From the NCBI RefSeq assembly GCF_002899945.2, contig NZ_PPEG02000010.1, forward strand, positions 186,001 to 250,000: a stretch of DNA of 64,000 nt. Reading direction: 5' to 3'. This document shows positions 16,694 through 24,626 of this stretch, piece after piece. The first letter of the stretch is position 1. Each line of letters starts with the position of its first letter. A program made the translations under genes and the position numbers. Below the pieces are notes generated by a model that saw only the letters and a list, made by a program, of their open reading frames with translations, was not told the origin of the DNA and did not search any database. This stretch comes from Chryseobacterium viscerum (GTDB lineage Bacteria > Bacteroidota > Bacteroidia > Flavobacteriales > Weeksellaceae).

Positions 16694-17974
16694 ATGTCTT
16701 ATTTATTTACATCTGAATCAGTTTCAGAAGGACATCCGGATAAAATCGCCGATCAAATTTCCGATGCACTTATCGATCATTTTTTAGCATACGATAAAAA
16801 TTCTAAAGTAGCATGTGAAACTCTTGTAACTACCGGACAGGTGGTGTTGGCAGGAGAAGTAAAATCTGATGCTTACCTTGATGTACAGACGATTGCCAGA
16901 GAAGTAATCAATGGAATAGGGTATACAAAAGGAGAATATATGTTCAATGGGGATTCATGTGGAGTTATTTCCGCAATCCATGAGCAGTCACCTGATATCA
17001 ACCAGGGAGTTGACAGAGCTGTAAGTGACGAGTCTTTCGAAGCTAAGGCAAATGCACAGGGAGCTGGAGATCAGGGAATGATGTTCGGGTATGCTACCAA
17101 TGAAACGGCAAACTATATGCCTCTTGCATTGGACCTTGCCCATACGATCCTTAAAGAGCTTTCTGCAATAAGAAGAGAAAATAAGGAAATCACTTATCTT
17201 CGTCCGGATGCAAAGAGCCAGGTAACGATTGAGTATTCTGATGATCACAAACCTGTTAGAATTGATTCTATCGTAGTTTCTACTCAGCATGATGACTTCG
17301 GAAATGAAGAAGAAATGTTGAACAAGATCCGTGAAGACATTAAAAATATTTTGGTTCCTAGAGTAGTTGCACAACAAACTGAGGAAATCAAGGCTTTATT
17401 CAACGATCAGATCAAATATCACATCAACCCTACAGGGAAATTCGTTATTGGAGGACCTCACGGAGATACTGGTCTTACAGGTAGAAAAATCATTGTTGAT
17501 ACCTATGGAGGTAAAGGAGCTCATGGTGGGGGTGCTTTCTCTGGAAAAGATCCTTCTAAAGTAGACAGAAGTGCTGCTTATGCAACGAGACATATTGCTA
17601 AAAACTTAGTGGCAGCAGGAGTTGCGGATGAAGTTTTGGTGCAGGTTTCTTATGCAATCGGTGTAGCTGAGCCTTGTGGTTTATACATCAACACTTACGG
17701 AACGGCAAAAGTAGATCTTCATGATGGTGATATCGCTAAAAAAGTTTCTACAATTTTTGATTTAAGACCTTATGCTATCGAGCAGAACTTAAAATTAAGA
17801 AATCCTATTTATCAGGAAACAGCTTCTTACGGACATATGGGTAAAGAGCACTATGTAGCTGATAAAACGTTCAATAAAGGACATAAAAAAGAACTTACAT
17901 TGAAAGGTCTTGAGTTCTTTACTTGGGAAAAACTAGACAAAGTAGAGGAAATTAAAACCGCTTTCGGAATTTAA
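16694..17974 (+). CDS. metK: S-adenosylmethionine synthetase
   Basis: The 426-residue enzyme makes S-adenosylmethionine from methionine and ATP. The family motifs are present: SEGHPDKIADQISDALID near the N terminus with the catalytic His, GAGDQGMMFGYA for the methionine/ATP loop, and GGGAFSGKDPSKVDRSAAY with the phosphate-binding lysine. It is preceded by a 150-base leader containing the SAM-II-like aptamer and followed by a terminator. Cytoplasmic and essential in most bacteria. Confidence 0.97.
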   Translation: MSYLFTSESVSEGHPDKIADQISDALIDHFLAYDKNSKVACETLVTTGQVVLAGEVKSDAYLDVQTIAREVINGIGYTKGEYMFNGDSCGVISAIHEQSPDINQGVDRAVSDESFEAKANAQGAGDQGMMFGYATNETANYMPLALDLAHTILKELSAIRRENKEITYLRPDAKSQVTIEYSDDHKPVRIDSIVVSTQHDDFGNEEEMLNKIREDIKNILVPRVVAQQTEEIKALFNDQIKYHINPTGKFVIGGPHGDTGLTGRKIIVDTYGGKGAHGGGAFSGKDPSKVDRSAAYATRHIAKNLVAAGVADEVLVQVSYAIGVAEPCGLYINTYGTAKVDLHDGDIAKKVSTIFDLRPYAIEQNLKLRNPIYQETASYGHMGKEHYVADKTFNKGHKKELTLKGLEFFTWEKLDKVEEIKTAFGI

Positions 17975-18001
17975 TTTTCCCTCTAGAGAATAATAAATAA
18001 G

Positions 18002-18033
18002 CTGCTTTATCTTTGGGTAAGGCAGTTTTTTTT
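18002..18033 (+). terminator. Terminator after metK
   Basis: CTGCTTTA (18002-18009) pairs with TAAGGCAG (18018-18025) with one G-U pair, followed by eight T residues. Confidence 0.8.
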
Positions 18034-18060
18034 AATTTTACACCTTAATAATATAGAAAG

Positions 18061-18552
18061 ATGATGAATTTTCGAACTGTAATTGCTGTTCTGTCCCTAT
18101 TTTTACTAAGTACCCTGGTAAAAGCACAATATACCATGCATAAGATGATCAGTGTGGGATATACTTACCAGAATCAAAGTTTTGGTGAAGTAGGAGGTAA
18201 ATTGCTTTTTCTTAAAAATGATGATGTGGTTTACAGATTAGGAGGATCTGCCATGATGGGAGTTGCAGACTCTAAGTTTGCGATTATGCCCAAACTACAA
18301 GCTGATATTCTCCTTAATTTTGCAAAAAACGTAGACTTTTATCACTCTTATTACTTTTTAGCAGGTGCTGAAGGAACCAATAAATACATCGCTCCCAAAA
18401 TTGGAGTGACCCTGTTTGGAATGTTGGACCTTACAGGAGGCTATGCTTTTCCTATCGGAGATGCCCGATTGAACGGAAAAGAAATGAAAGGATTAAATAT
18501 TAATTTTACATTAAATGTCCCTACTGTATTCATTCATGACATGTTTAAGTGA
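18061..18552 (+). CDS. Secreted protein of unknown function, possible small beta-barrel
   Basis: The 163-residue protein has a signal peptide (MMNFRTVIAVLSLFLLSTLVKA) and then alternating, aromatic-rich strands such as MISVGYTYQNQSFGEVGGKL and GLNINFTLNVPTVFIHDMFK. This pattern suggests a small outer-membrane barrel, but I do not recognise the family. It stands alone between metK and the sigma factor gene. Confidence 0.65.
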   Translation: MMNFRTVIAVLSLFLLSTLVKAQYTMHKMISVGYTYQNQSFGEVGGKLLFLKNDDVVYRLGGSAMMGVADSKFAIMPKLQADILLNFAKNVDFYHSYYFLAGAEGTNKYIAPKIGVTLFGMLDLTGGYAFPIGDARLNGKEMKGLNINFTLNVPTVFIHDMFK

Positions 18553-18690
18553 TTTTTATTAAATTTTTCTTTTGAAAATTTAATAATAGGTTAACAGTTA
18601 TTAAAAAATTATTATATTTACATCATAATAATTGTACTACCGCCTATAGAAGAGACTCTACTCTACACTGTTTTGTTTATGCAGCAAAGG

Positions 18691-18707
18691 CCAGATAAAA
18701 TATCTGG
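18691..18707 (+). promoter_or_regulatory. Hairpin in the leader of the ECF sigma gene
   Basis: CCAGATA (18691-18697) and TATCTGG (18701-18707) form a perfect 7-bp stem with an AAA loop, 40 bases before the sigma factor start. It is flanked by GCAG (18681-18684) and CTGC (18719-18722), which could extend the structure. Confidence 0.45.
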
Positions 18708-18746
18708 AGGAATGTCTGTCTGCAAATATTTATATTGAGAAGAGTT

Positions 18747-19337
18747 ATGAAATCAGAATCGGATAGTTTACTAATTTCCCTTTACCAGAAAGGAGACGAG
18801 GAGGCGTTGTCAATCCTCATTCACCGACACCAGAGAGAACTGTTTACATTCATTTTTTACAAAATTAATGATGAAGATTTGGCCAACGATATCTTTCAGG
18901 ATACATTCATGAAGATCATTGTCATGCTGAAAGAAGGACGCTATAACGAAGAAGGTAAATTTATTCTTTGGGCGAAAAGAATTTCCCACAACCTAATTAT
19001 CGATCATTTCAGATCAAAAGCGAAAAACATTAAAGTTTCAGAAACTACTTTTGAAACCGATGAGTATTCTATTTTTGATTTGATCAGAGAGCCTTCGGAA
19101 AATATTGAAGATCAGCTTGTCACCAATCAGATTCAGGAAGACCTGTTGAGGATGTTACAGTTTTTACCGCAAAACCAGCAGGAGGTAATTAAACTGAGAT
19201 TTTTTGATGGTCTGAGTTTCAAGGAAATTGCGGACCATACGGATATGAGCATTAATACTACTCTGGGAAGAGTACGGTATGCGCTGATAAACCTGAGAAA
19301 AATCATGGATGAAAACAACATAATATTAACCAGATAA
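18747..19337 (+). CDS. ECF-type RNA polymerase sigma factor
   Basis: The ATG at 18747 gives 196 residues (a TTG at 18735 would add four). Sigma region 2 is seen in LYQKGDEEALSILIHRHQRE followed by DIFQDTFMKIIV, and region 4 in LPQNQQEVIKLRFFDGLSFKEIADHTDMS, a helix-turn-helix. It lacks the DNA-binding domain extensions of primary sigma factors. No anti-sigma gene is adjacent; instead a 44-residue open frame follows after 47 bases. The regulon is unknown. Confidence 0.9.
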   Translation: MKSESDSLLISLYQKGDEEALSILIHRHQRELFTFIFYKINDEDLANDIFQDTFMKIIVMLKEGRYNEEGKFILWAKRISHNLIIDHFRSKAKNIKVSETTFETDEYSIFDLIREPSENIEDQLVTNQIQEDLLRMLQFLPQNQQEVIKLRFFDGLSFKEIADHTDMSINTTLGRVRYALINLRKIMDENNIILTR

Positions 19338-19384
19338 ATAATATTTCGGAAAATTTCACGTTTTAAGGAAAACATACTTCGCTT

Positions 19385-19519
19385 ATGAAAAAAAATGACT
19401 CCTTAAAAGTGAAAACTTTGAAACCTAAGAAACAAACTATTGATTTTTTGCTTAATTTTTCCAAAGGTCTTGAAATCGTGAAAAGCAAGAGCAAGAATTA
19501 CCCTGTTTTAAAAAATTAA
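19385..19519 (+). CDS. Small basic protein downstream of the sigma factor
   Basis: This open frame encodes 44 residues starting MKKNDSLKVKTLKPKKQ and ending NYPVLKN. It is lysine-rich, with a short hydrophobic middle (TIDFLLNFSKGLEIV). It follows the sigma factor gene on the same strand by 47 bases. It is not recognisable as a known anti-sigma factor. The clean start and stop and its position make it plausible as a gene. Confidence 0.5.
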   Translation: MKKNDSLKVKTLKPKKQTIDFLLNFSKGLEIVKSKSKNYPVLKN

Positions 19520-19525
19520 AATGAC

Positions 19526-19533
19526 TAACTTTG
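19526..19533 (+). promoter_or_regulatory. -7 box TAACTTTG six bases before a start codon
   Basis: An exact TAnnTTTG match ends six bases before the ATG at 19540, so the nucleotidase mRNA would be leaderless or nearly so. Confidence 0.55.
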
Positions 19534-19539
19534 TGCTGT

Positions 19540-20235
19540 ATGAAAATGCAGCATGTTTTTTTTGACCTGGATAATACACTCTGGGATCACCGTAGGAATG
19601 CCTATCTTACCATCAAAGACCTTTTTGAAAAACAGGAAATTACTTCAAAGTATCATATTGACTTTGAGGAGTTTCATTCTGTTTACCACGATATCAACGA
19701 AGAGTTGTGGGAAAAGATCAGAGACGGTATTATTGGCAAAGAGTATTTGAGAGAACACCGTTTTTATGATTCATTTAAACATTTTGGAATAGATAATAAA
19801 GAGCTTGCCCTTTATTTTGAAGAAAATTTCCTTGACAATATTGTGGGTTATAACGAATTGGTGGAAGGAGCAGAAGATGTCCTGGAATATCTGAAAGCTA
19901 AGAATTATACATTACACATTATTTCCAATGGATTTCAGGATGTAACGGAAAGAAAATGTACGCTGTCCGGGATCGCTCCTTATTTTAAGACGATTACCAG
20001 TGCAGATGCAGTGGGAGTAAGAAAACCTAATCCAAGGATTTTTGAATACTCTCTAGGGCTTTCTGATGCTAAAAAAGAAGAAAGTATCCTCATTGGAGAT
20101 GACTGGATCGCTGATGCTATGGGAGCAACAGACTTTGGAATGGATGCCATCTTTTTTGATGTCTATAAAGAAGACAAGAAGAAAGAAGGGTTAAAAGCCA
20201 TTACCCATCTTCAGCAGATTAAAGAATACTTGTAA
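19540..20235 (+). CDS. HAD hydrolase, YjjG-type pyrimidine nucleotidase
   Basis: The ATG at 19540 gives 231 residues. HAD motif I is FFDLDNTLWD (nucleophile Asp and the second Asp), motif II is the SNG of HIISNGFQDV, motif III is the Lys of VGVRKPNPRIFEYSL, and motif IV is IGDDWIADAMGA. The cap insertion between motifs I and II is alpha-helical. The pattern fits YjjG-like noncanonical pyrimidine nucleotidases, which clear modified nucleotides. It is preceded by a -7 box very close to the start and followed by a terminator. Confidence 0.85.
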   Translation: MKMQHVFFDLDNTLWDHRRNAYLTIKDLFEKQEITSKYHIDFEEFHSVYHDINEELWEKIRDGIIGKEYLREHRFYDSFKHFGIDNKELALYFEENFLDNIVGYNELVEGAEDVLEYLKAKNYTLHIISNGFQDVTERKCTLSGIAPYFKTITSADAVGVRKPNPRIFEYSLGLSDAKKEESILIGDDWIADAMGATDFGMDAIFFDVYKEDKKKEGLKAITHLQQIKEYL

Positions 20236-20256
20236 AATCATCAATACAGTATATAC

Positions 20257-20287
20257 AAGCCATTAAGTTCGTCTTAATGGCTTTTTC
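20257..20287 (+). terminator. Terminator after the HAD gene
   Basis: AAGCCATTAAG (20257-20267) pairs with CTTAATGGCTT (20273-20283) around TTCGT, followed by T residues. Confidence 0.85.
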
Positions 20288-20415
20288 GTTTTTAAAGGAT
20301 GTCACACAAATCTCTGCGATAAGCCAACTTTTTTTTGCTGAAATCATTTTTCCCAATTCTTTCCTAAATTGATTGTGACCTTTGCTTTATAATAATGACA
20401 GTAAAACTTAATGTT

Positions 20416-20865
20416 ATGAAAAATGTAAAGAAAATCACAGGAGTACTGATGATCATGTTTTTATTGATGGGAGGATTAATTTCCGCACAGGACAGAGCGA
20501 TCAATGCCAATCAGTTACCTAAAACAGCCAAAACCTTTCTTGCTTCCCATTTTAAAGGAATAGCTGTAAACTCAGCAATAGAAGACAGAGAAATCTATGG
20601 GGTAGACGAGTACAAAGTGTATCTGGCTAATGGAATGAAAATGGAGTTTGACAGTAATGGAAACTGGAAAGAAATTGATGGTAAACATCAGAAAGTACCT
20701 TATGGTTTCATTCCTGTATCGATCAGAAATTACAGCACGAAGAATTTCCCAAATACTTATATCGTTAAGATCGAAAAGAAAAGATGGTCTTATAAAACAG
20801 AACTTTCCAACGGGCTTGAACTTGAATTTGACAGAAACGGGAATTTCAAAAGAATTGACGATTAA
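20416..20865 (+). CDS. Secreted PepSY-like (DUF2874) protein
   Basis: The ATG at 20416 gives a signal peptide (MKNVKKITGVLMIMFLLMGG, then LISAQ) and about 125 mature residues. Two repeats follow: YKVYLANGMKMEFDSNGNWKEI and YKTELSNGLELEFDRNGNFKRI, the beta-hairpin pattern of the PepSY-like family. An earlier TTG/GTG-type start at 20395 would spoil the signal sequence. Such proteins are periplasmic and often sit beside two-component systems, as here. Confidence 0.8.
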   Translation: MKNVKKITGVLMIMFLLMGGLISAQDRAINANQLPKTAKTFLASHFKGIAVNSAIEDREIYGVDEYKVYLANGMKMEFDSNGNWKEIDGKHQKVPYGFIPVSIRNYSTKNFPNTYIVKIEKKRWSYKTELSNGLELEFDRNGNFKRIDD

Positions 20866-20900
20866 ATCAGAATTAAAAATTAACACTAAATCTTAATAGT

Positions 20901-21107
20901 ATGGTCAACTGGAATTTAATAAACAGCAGCGGAAGAAAGGTTTCTTCTGCACAGATTAGAAAAAATATGGTTTCATTTATGACAAGGAATCATCCTTGCA
21001 GTGTGATAGATTCTATTGAAAGAAAGTATAATGCTTATAAAATTCATCTGATGAATGGTTTATGTCTCGTTTTTGATGCTGACGGCCGTTATGTGAAATC
21101 GAATTAA
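20901..21107 (+). CDS. Small PepSY-like single-repeat protein
   Basis: The 68-residue protein has no signal peptide. Its C-terminal half, YNAYKIHLMNGLCLVFDADG, matches the repeat in the neighbouring secreted PepSY-like protein (GLELEFDRNG), so it looks like a partial paralogue. It lies 36 bases downstream on the same strand and is probably co-transcribed. Whether it is functional or a decayed copy cannot be decided. Confidence 0.55.
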   Translation: MVNWNLINSSGRKVSSAQIRKNMVSFMTRNHPCSVIDSIERKYNAYKIHLMNGLCLVFDADGRYVKSN

Positions 21108-21110
21108 TTA

Positions 21111-21215
21111 ATGATGAAAATGAACATGAGGGAAGAGAGCAGAGATTATTGGTATATGCTGGATATAATATCGGTGATATATCATAGTACACTTATATTG
21201 ATGATCTTCTCGTAG
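21111..21215 (+). CDS. Possible 34-residue membrane micropeptide
   Basis: An open frame starting MMKMNMREESRDYWY and ending in the hydrophobic stretch MLDIISVIYHSTLILMIFS lies between the PepSY-like gene and the response regulator. It is too short to be sure, and may be chance. Confidence 0.25.
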   Translation: MMKMNMREESRDYWYMLDIISVIYHSTLILMIFS

Positions 21216-21249
21216 GCTTTCGAAGTCGGCTTCCCTCCTTATAATTTCA

Positions 21250-21257
21250 TATATTTG
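21250..21257 (+). promoter_or_regulatory. -7 box TATATTTG before the two-component operon
   Basis: A TAnnTTTG match 42 bases before the response regulator ATG at 21300. Confidence 0.45.
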
Positions 21258-21299
21258 ATATACATTAATGATGCAGCAGAATATATAGATCCAGAAAGT

Positions 21300-21971
21300 A
21301 TGAAGATTTTAATAGTAGAAGATGAGCCGGAATTGAAAGATACGGTACAGAAATTTCTGGAAGCAGAACATTTCATTGTAGAATATGCGGAAAATTACAG
21401 TGACGGGCTGGAGAAAATTATTTCTTATGAATACGACTGTATTTTGCTTGATATTATGCTGCCTGACGGAAACGGTATAGATCTGCTGAGGGAAATCAAG
21501 AAAATGCATAAGAAAGATCCGGTGATCATTCTTTCTGCCAAAGATTCAGTAGATGATAAGGTGACCGGATTGGAAATAGGAGCTGATGATTATCTTGCAA
21601 AACCTTTTCACCTTGCAGAACTGATGGCAAGGATCAGATCTGTCATAAGGAGAAAGAACCAGGATGGTGAGAATATCATCAGATATAAAAATATAAGCAT
21701 CGATCCGGAAAATAGAATCGTAAGAATAGGTAAGGAAGAGCTGGTGCTTAATCGGAAAGAATATGATCTTTTATATTATTTTGTCATTCATCCGGAAAAG
21801 ACCTTACAGAAAACGACATTAGCAGAAGCGATCTGGGGAGATTATATAGATCAGGCAGATAGTCTGGATTTTATTTATTCTCAGATTAAAAACCTTCGTA
21901 AAAAACTGAAAAACCTCCATGCGGATGCTGATTTCCAGGCTGTCTATGGAATAGGATATAAATTTATCTGA
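21300..21971 (+). CDS. OmpR-family response regulator
   Basis: The ATG at 21300 (MKILIVEDEPEL) starts a 223-residue regulator; an upstream TTG at 21255 overlaps the promoter box and is unlikely. The receiver domain has the acidic pair in VEDEPE, the phosphoacceptor Asp in CILLDIMLPDGNG and the Lys in LAKPFHLAEL. The C-terminal winged helix runs from about residue 125 (LVLNRKEYDLLYYFVIHP). It is coupled by a TGATG overlap to the histidine kinase. The neighbouring PepSY-like genes may be targets or sensors' partners. Confidence 0.92.
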   Translation: MKILIVEDEPELKDTVQKFLEAEHFIVEYAENYSDGLEKIISYEYDCILLDIMLPDGNGIDLLREIKKMHKKDPVIILSAKDSVDDKVTGLEIGADDYLAKPFHLAELMARIRSVIRRKNQDGENIIRYKNISIDPENRIVRIGKEELVLNRKEYDLLYYFVIHPEKTLQKTTLAEAIWGDYIDQADSLDFIYSQIKNLRKKLKNLHADADFQAVYGIGYKFI

Positions 21972-23266
21972 TGAAAAGTTCATTAAAATATTACACCATA
22001 AAATATCTCATTATGGTCCTTCTGCTCATTATCGCAGTGTGGGCAGGGCTGTTTTATGCGTATATCCTGGATGAAGTACATGATAATGTGGATGATGGAC
22101 TGAGGAACCGTAAAATACAGATCATCAAGGCCGTTTATCTTAATCCTCAGCTGTTGAATAATAATGACTTCGGATTCAATGAATTTAAAATTAATGCCAT
22201 TAAAGCTGAAGAGTATCAAAATAAAAGCAGACTCTACAATAAGATGTACTACATGGAGTATGATGATAAGGACCAGCCTTACAGAGTTCTTGAGGCAGAT
22301 TTTATCGATCAGTTCAAAAAACACCAGCGCCTTGTGATCAGAACTTCTACTGTAGAAGAAGACGAGCTGATATACGATCTTACGACTGCATTGATCGTGC
22401 TTTATATTCTTTTGGTAGTAAGTATTGTGGTGGTCAATGGATATCTCCTTAACAAAGCTATGAGGCCGTTCTACTTAATTTTAGATAAGCTTAAAAGATA
22501 TCAGTTTGGAATTCCTTTTTCCCAGGAAGAACAGAAGTACAAGATCACTGAGTTTGAAGAACTGAATGTAGAAATCAATGAAATGATTGAGCGTAATGAA
22601 CTTGTTTTCTACCAGCAGAAACAGTTTATTGAAAATGCTTCGCATGAACTTCAGACTCCCTTGGCTATTGTTATCAATAAAATTGATCTTCTGATTCAGA
22701 ATGACGACCTTGATAAAAAGAATCTTACTTTTCTTACTGAGGTTAAAAATGATCTGAGAAGAATGGTAGGCTTAAACAAATCTTTATTAATGCTGTCCAA
22801 AATTGAAAACAGCCAGTTTAATAAAACATCAGATGTTGATTTTAATCATCTGATTACTCAATTGGTTCAGAATTACGAAGATTTTATTGCCTTTAAAAAA
22901 GTAGAAGTCAGCATTATTGAGAAAGGACGGTTTATTGCAGATTTTAATCAGGATCTTGCCGATATTCTGTTGTCTAACCTTCTTAAAAATGCAGTTAAAT
23001 ATAATAATGAAGAAAGAACTTTAAATATCATTGTTGAAAATAACAGAATAACATTCCAAAACAGCGGATCATCGGTACCTTTGGATAAATCCAGGATCTT
23101 CAACCGTTTCTATAAACAAGGCTCAGATCATACTTCCACTGGATTGGGACTGTCTATCATTAAAACCATTATAAAGCAATATCCAGGCTGGAATATTACT
23201 TATGAATACGGAGACAAGATGCATTATTTTATCCTTACAAAGAATAGCAACAACTTCAATAAATAG
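21971..23266 (+). CDS. Sensor histidine kinase
   Basis: The 431-residue kinase has two membrane helices (about 11-31 and 137-158) bounding a 105-residue periplasmic sensor, a HAMP-like linker, the H box with phospho-His225 (ENASHELQTPLAIV) and an HATPase domain with N box LLSNLLKNAVKYN and G box GLGLSI. It autophosphorylates and passes phosphate to the regulator encoded immediately upstream. The stimulus is not deducible. Confidence 0.92.
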   Translation: MKSSLKYYTIKYLIMVLLLIIAVWAGLFYAYILDEVHDNVDDGLRNRKIQIIKAVYLNPQLLNNNDFGFNEFKINAIKAEEYQNKSRLYNKMYYMEYDDKDQPYRVLEADFIDQFKKHQRLVIRTSTVEEDELIYDLTTALIVLYILLVVSIVVVNGYLLNKAMRPFYLILDKLKRYQFGIPFSQEEQKYKITEFEELNVEINEMIERNELVFYQQKQFIENASHELQTPLAIVINKIDLLIQNDDLDKKNLTFLTEVKNDLRRMVGLNKSLLMLSKIENSQFNKTSDVDFNHLITQLVQNYEDFIAFKKVEVSIIEKGRFIADFNQDLADILLSNLLKNAVKYNNEERTLNIIVENNRITFQNSGSSVPLDKSRIFNRFYKQGSDHTSTGLGLSIIKTIIKQYPGWNITYEYGDKMHYFILTKNSNNFNK

Positions 23267-23267
23267 A

Positions 23268-23297
23268 AAAAGCCTTTCAAATGAAAGGCTTTCTTAT
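23268..23297. terminator. Bidirectional terminator between kinase gene and trpS
   Basis: AAGCCTTTCA (23270-23279) pairs with TGAAAGGCTT (23282-23291), flanked by A residues on the left and T residues on the right, between convergent genes. Confidence 0.8.
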
Positions 23298-23312
23298 GTT
23301 GATCACTCAGAA

Positions 23313-24281
23313 TTAAAATCCTAAGCTTGTTCTTACTCTTTTAAGAGTTTCCAGAGCGATAGGTCTGGTTTTCTCAGCACCTTGCTGTAGTTTTGCTTCC
23401 AGTTCTTCAAGATTACTCATGTAATAAGCGAACGTTTCTCTTTCTTTGGCAAAACGAGCCAGGATAAGATCCAGCAATTCTTTTTTAGCATGTCCGTATC
23501 CGAAGTTTCCGGCAAGATATTTTGCTCTCAACTCTTCAGTTTGCTCAAGAGTTGCAATAAGCTCATAAATCTGGAAGGTTTTATCCGTTTCAGGATCTTT
23601 AGGTTCTTCCAAAGATTTAGAATCCGACTCAATACTCATGATCTGTTTTTTCAGCTCTTTTTCAGGCAAGAAAATATTAATGATATTTCCCATTGATTTA
23701 GACATTTTGCGCCCATCGGTTCCAGGAACATATTTGGTGTCCTGCTGAAGTTCTGCCTGAGGTAATACAAGAATCTCACCCATCTGGTTATTAAACCTCG
23801 AAGCAACATCTCTTGCGATTTCCAAATGCTGAAGCTGGTCTTTTCCTACAGGAACAATTTCAGCACCATACAGCAAAATATCCGCAGCCATCAAAATAGG
23901 GTAGGTAAACAAACCTGCATTCACATCCTGAAGACGATCTGCTTTATCCTTAAATGAGTGGGCCAATGTTAATCTTTGATAAGGAAAAAAACATGATAAA
24001 TGCCAAGATAGTTCACAGGTTTCAGCGATATCACTTTGTCTGTAGAAGAATGTTTTTTCAGTATCTAATCCACAAGCAAGCCAAGCCGCAGCAATCTCGT
24101 AGGTATTCTGTCTTAAAATCTGCGCATCTTTAATCTGCGTAAGCGTATGAAGATTCGCGATAAATAAAAATGATTCATTTCCTTCCTGCTTGGATAGTTC
24201 AATAGCAGGAATAATTGCACCCAATAAATTTCCAAGATGGGGTGTTCCGGTGGCTTGTATGCCGGTAAGAATTCTTGACAT
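23313..24281 (-). CDS. trpS: Tryptophan-tRNA ligase
   Basis: The 322-residue class I synthetase has the HIGH-type motif TPHLGN (residues 13-18) and KMSKS at 192-196, with the typical MAADILLYGAEIVPVGKDQLQH segment between. It charges tRNA-Trp. The promoter box TAAATTTG lies 36 bases upstream of the ATG, and a 133-base heptamer array lies directly upstream of that. Confidence 0.96.
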   Translation of the reverse strand: MSRILTGIQATGTPHLGNLLGAIIPAIELSKQEGNESFLFIANLHTLTQIKDAQILRQNTYEIAAAWLACGLDTEKTFFYRQSDIAETCELSWHLSCFFPYQRLTLAHSFKDKADRLQDVNAGLFTYPILMAADILLYGAEIVPVGKDQLQHLEIARDVASRFNNQMGEILVLPQAELQQDTKYVPGTDGRKMSKSMGNIINIFLPEKELKKQIMSIESDSKSLEEPKDPETDKTFQIYELIATLEQTEELRAKYLAGNFGYGHAKKELLDLILARFAKERETFAYYMSNLEELEAKLQQGAEKTRPIALETLKRVRTSLGF

Positions 24282-24316
24282 TTGTTTAAAATTTATATTT
24301 AAAAATTAATGAATAG

Positions 24317-24324
24317 CAAATTTA
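24317..24324 (-). promoter_or_regulatory. trpS -7 box
   Basis: TAAATTTG on the minus strand is an exact consensus match, 36 bases before the trpS start. I see no TTG at the -33 position, which falls in sequence next to the heptamer array. Confidence 0.6.
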
Positions 24325-24351
24325 CGAGGTTTGCCGGGAATAATGAATTAA

Positions 24352-24484
24352 AAAAGATAAAAGATAAAAGATAAAAGATAAAAGATAAAAGATAAAAGAT
24401 AAAAGATAAAAGATAAAAGATAAAAGATAAAAGATAAAAGATAAAAGATAAAAGATAAAAGATAAAAGATAAAAGATAAAAGAT
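24352..24484. repeat. Perfect tandem array of 19 AAAAGAT heptamers
   Basis: The unit AAAAGAT is repeated 19 times without interruption (133 bases). It lies between the minus-strand genes for the DUF218 protein and trpS, ending 27 bases upstream of the trpS -7 box. Arrays like this change length by strand slippage. Confidence 0.97.
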
Positions 24485-24488
24485 GTTG

Positions 24489-24610
24489 TCATTTAAAATT
24501 CAATAGGGGTGGGCTTTAGCCCAGCTGTTTTAAATGAAGAACCTATCCATTGGCTTTAGCCAAAACCTATTTCTAATATCTTCTCACCAATCATCCGTGA
24601 AAATCCGTGC
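24489..24610. repeat. Dispersed intergenic element, copy 1
   Basis: TTCAATAGGGGTGGGCTTTA (24499-24518) leads into the palindrome GGGCTTTAGCCC, then a second TTGGCTTTAGCCAAAACC and a tail resembling ATCCGTGAAAATCCGTGCAA. Related copies lie at 30502-30625 and 61797-61880. The element contains no open frame. Confidence 0.7.
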
Positions 24611-24626
24611 AATCTGTGGGAAAATA

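Noticed and set aside
18008..18015. TATCTTTG box inside the metK terminator considered as a promoter for 18061
   Set aside because: It is in the loop and 3' arm of a convincing terminator hairpin, and no TTG is well placed upstream; it is probably a coincidence.
24352..24484. Tandem array considered as CRISPR
   Set aside because: The unit is seven bases with no spacers, and no cas gene is near.
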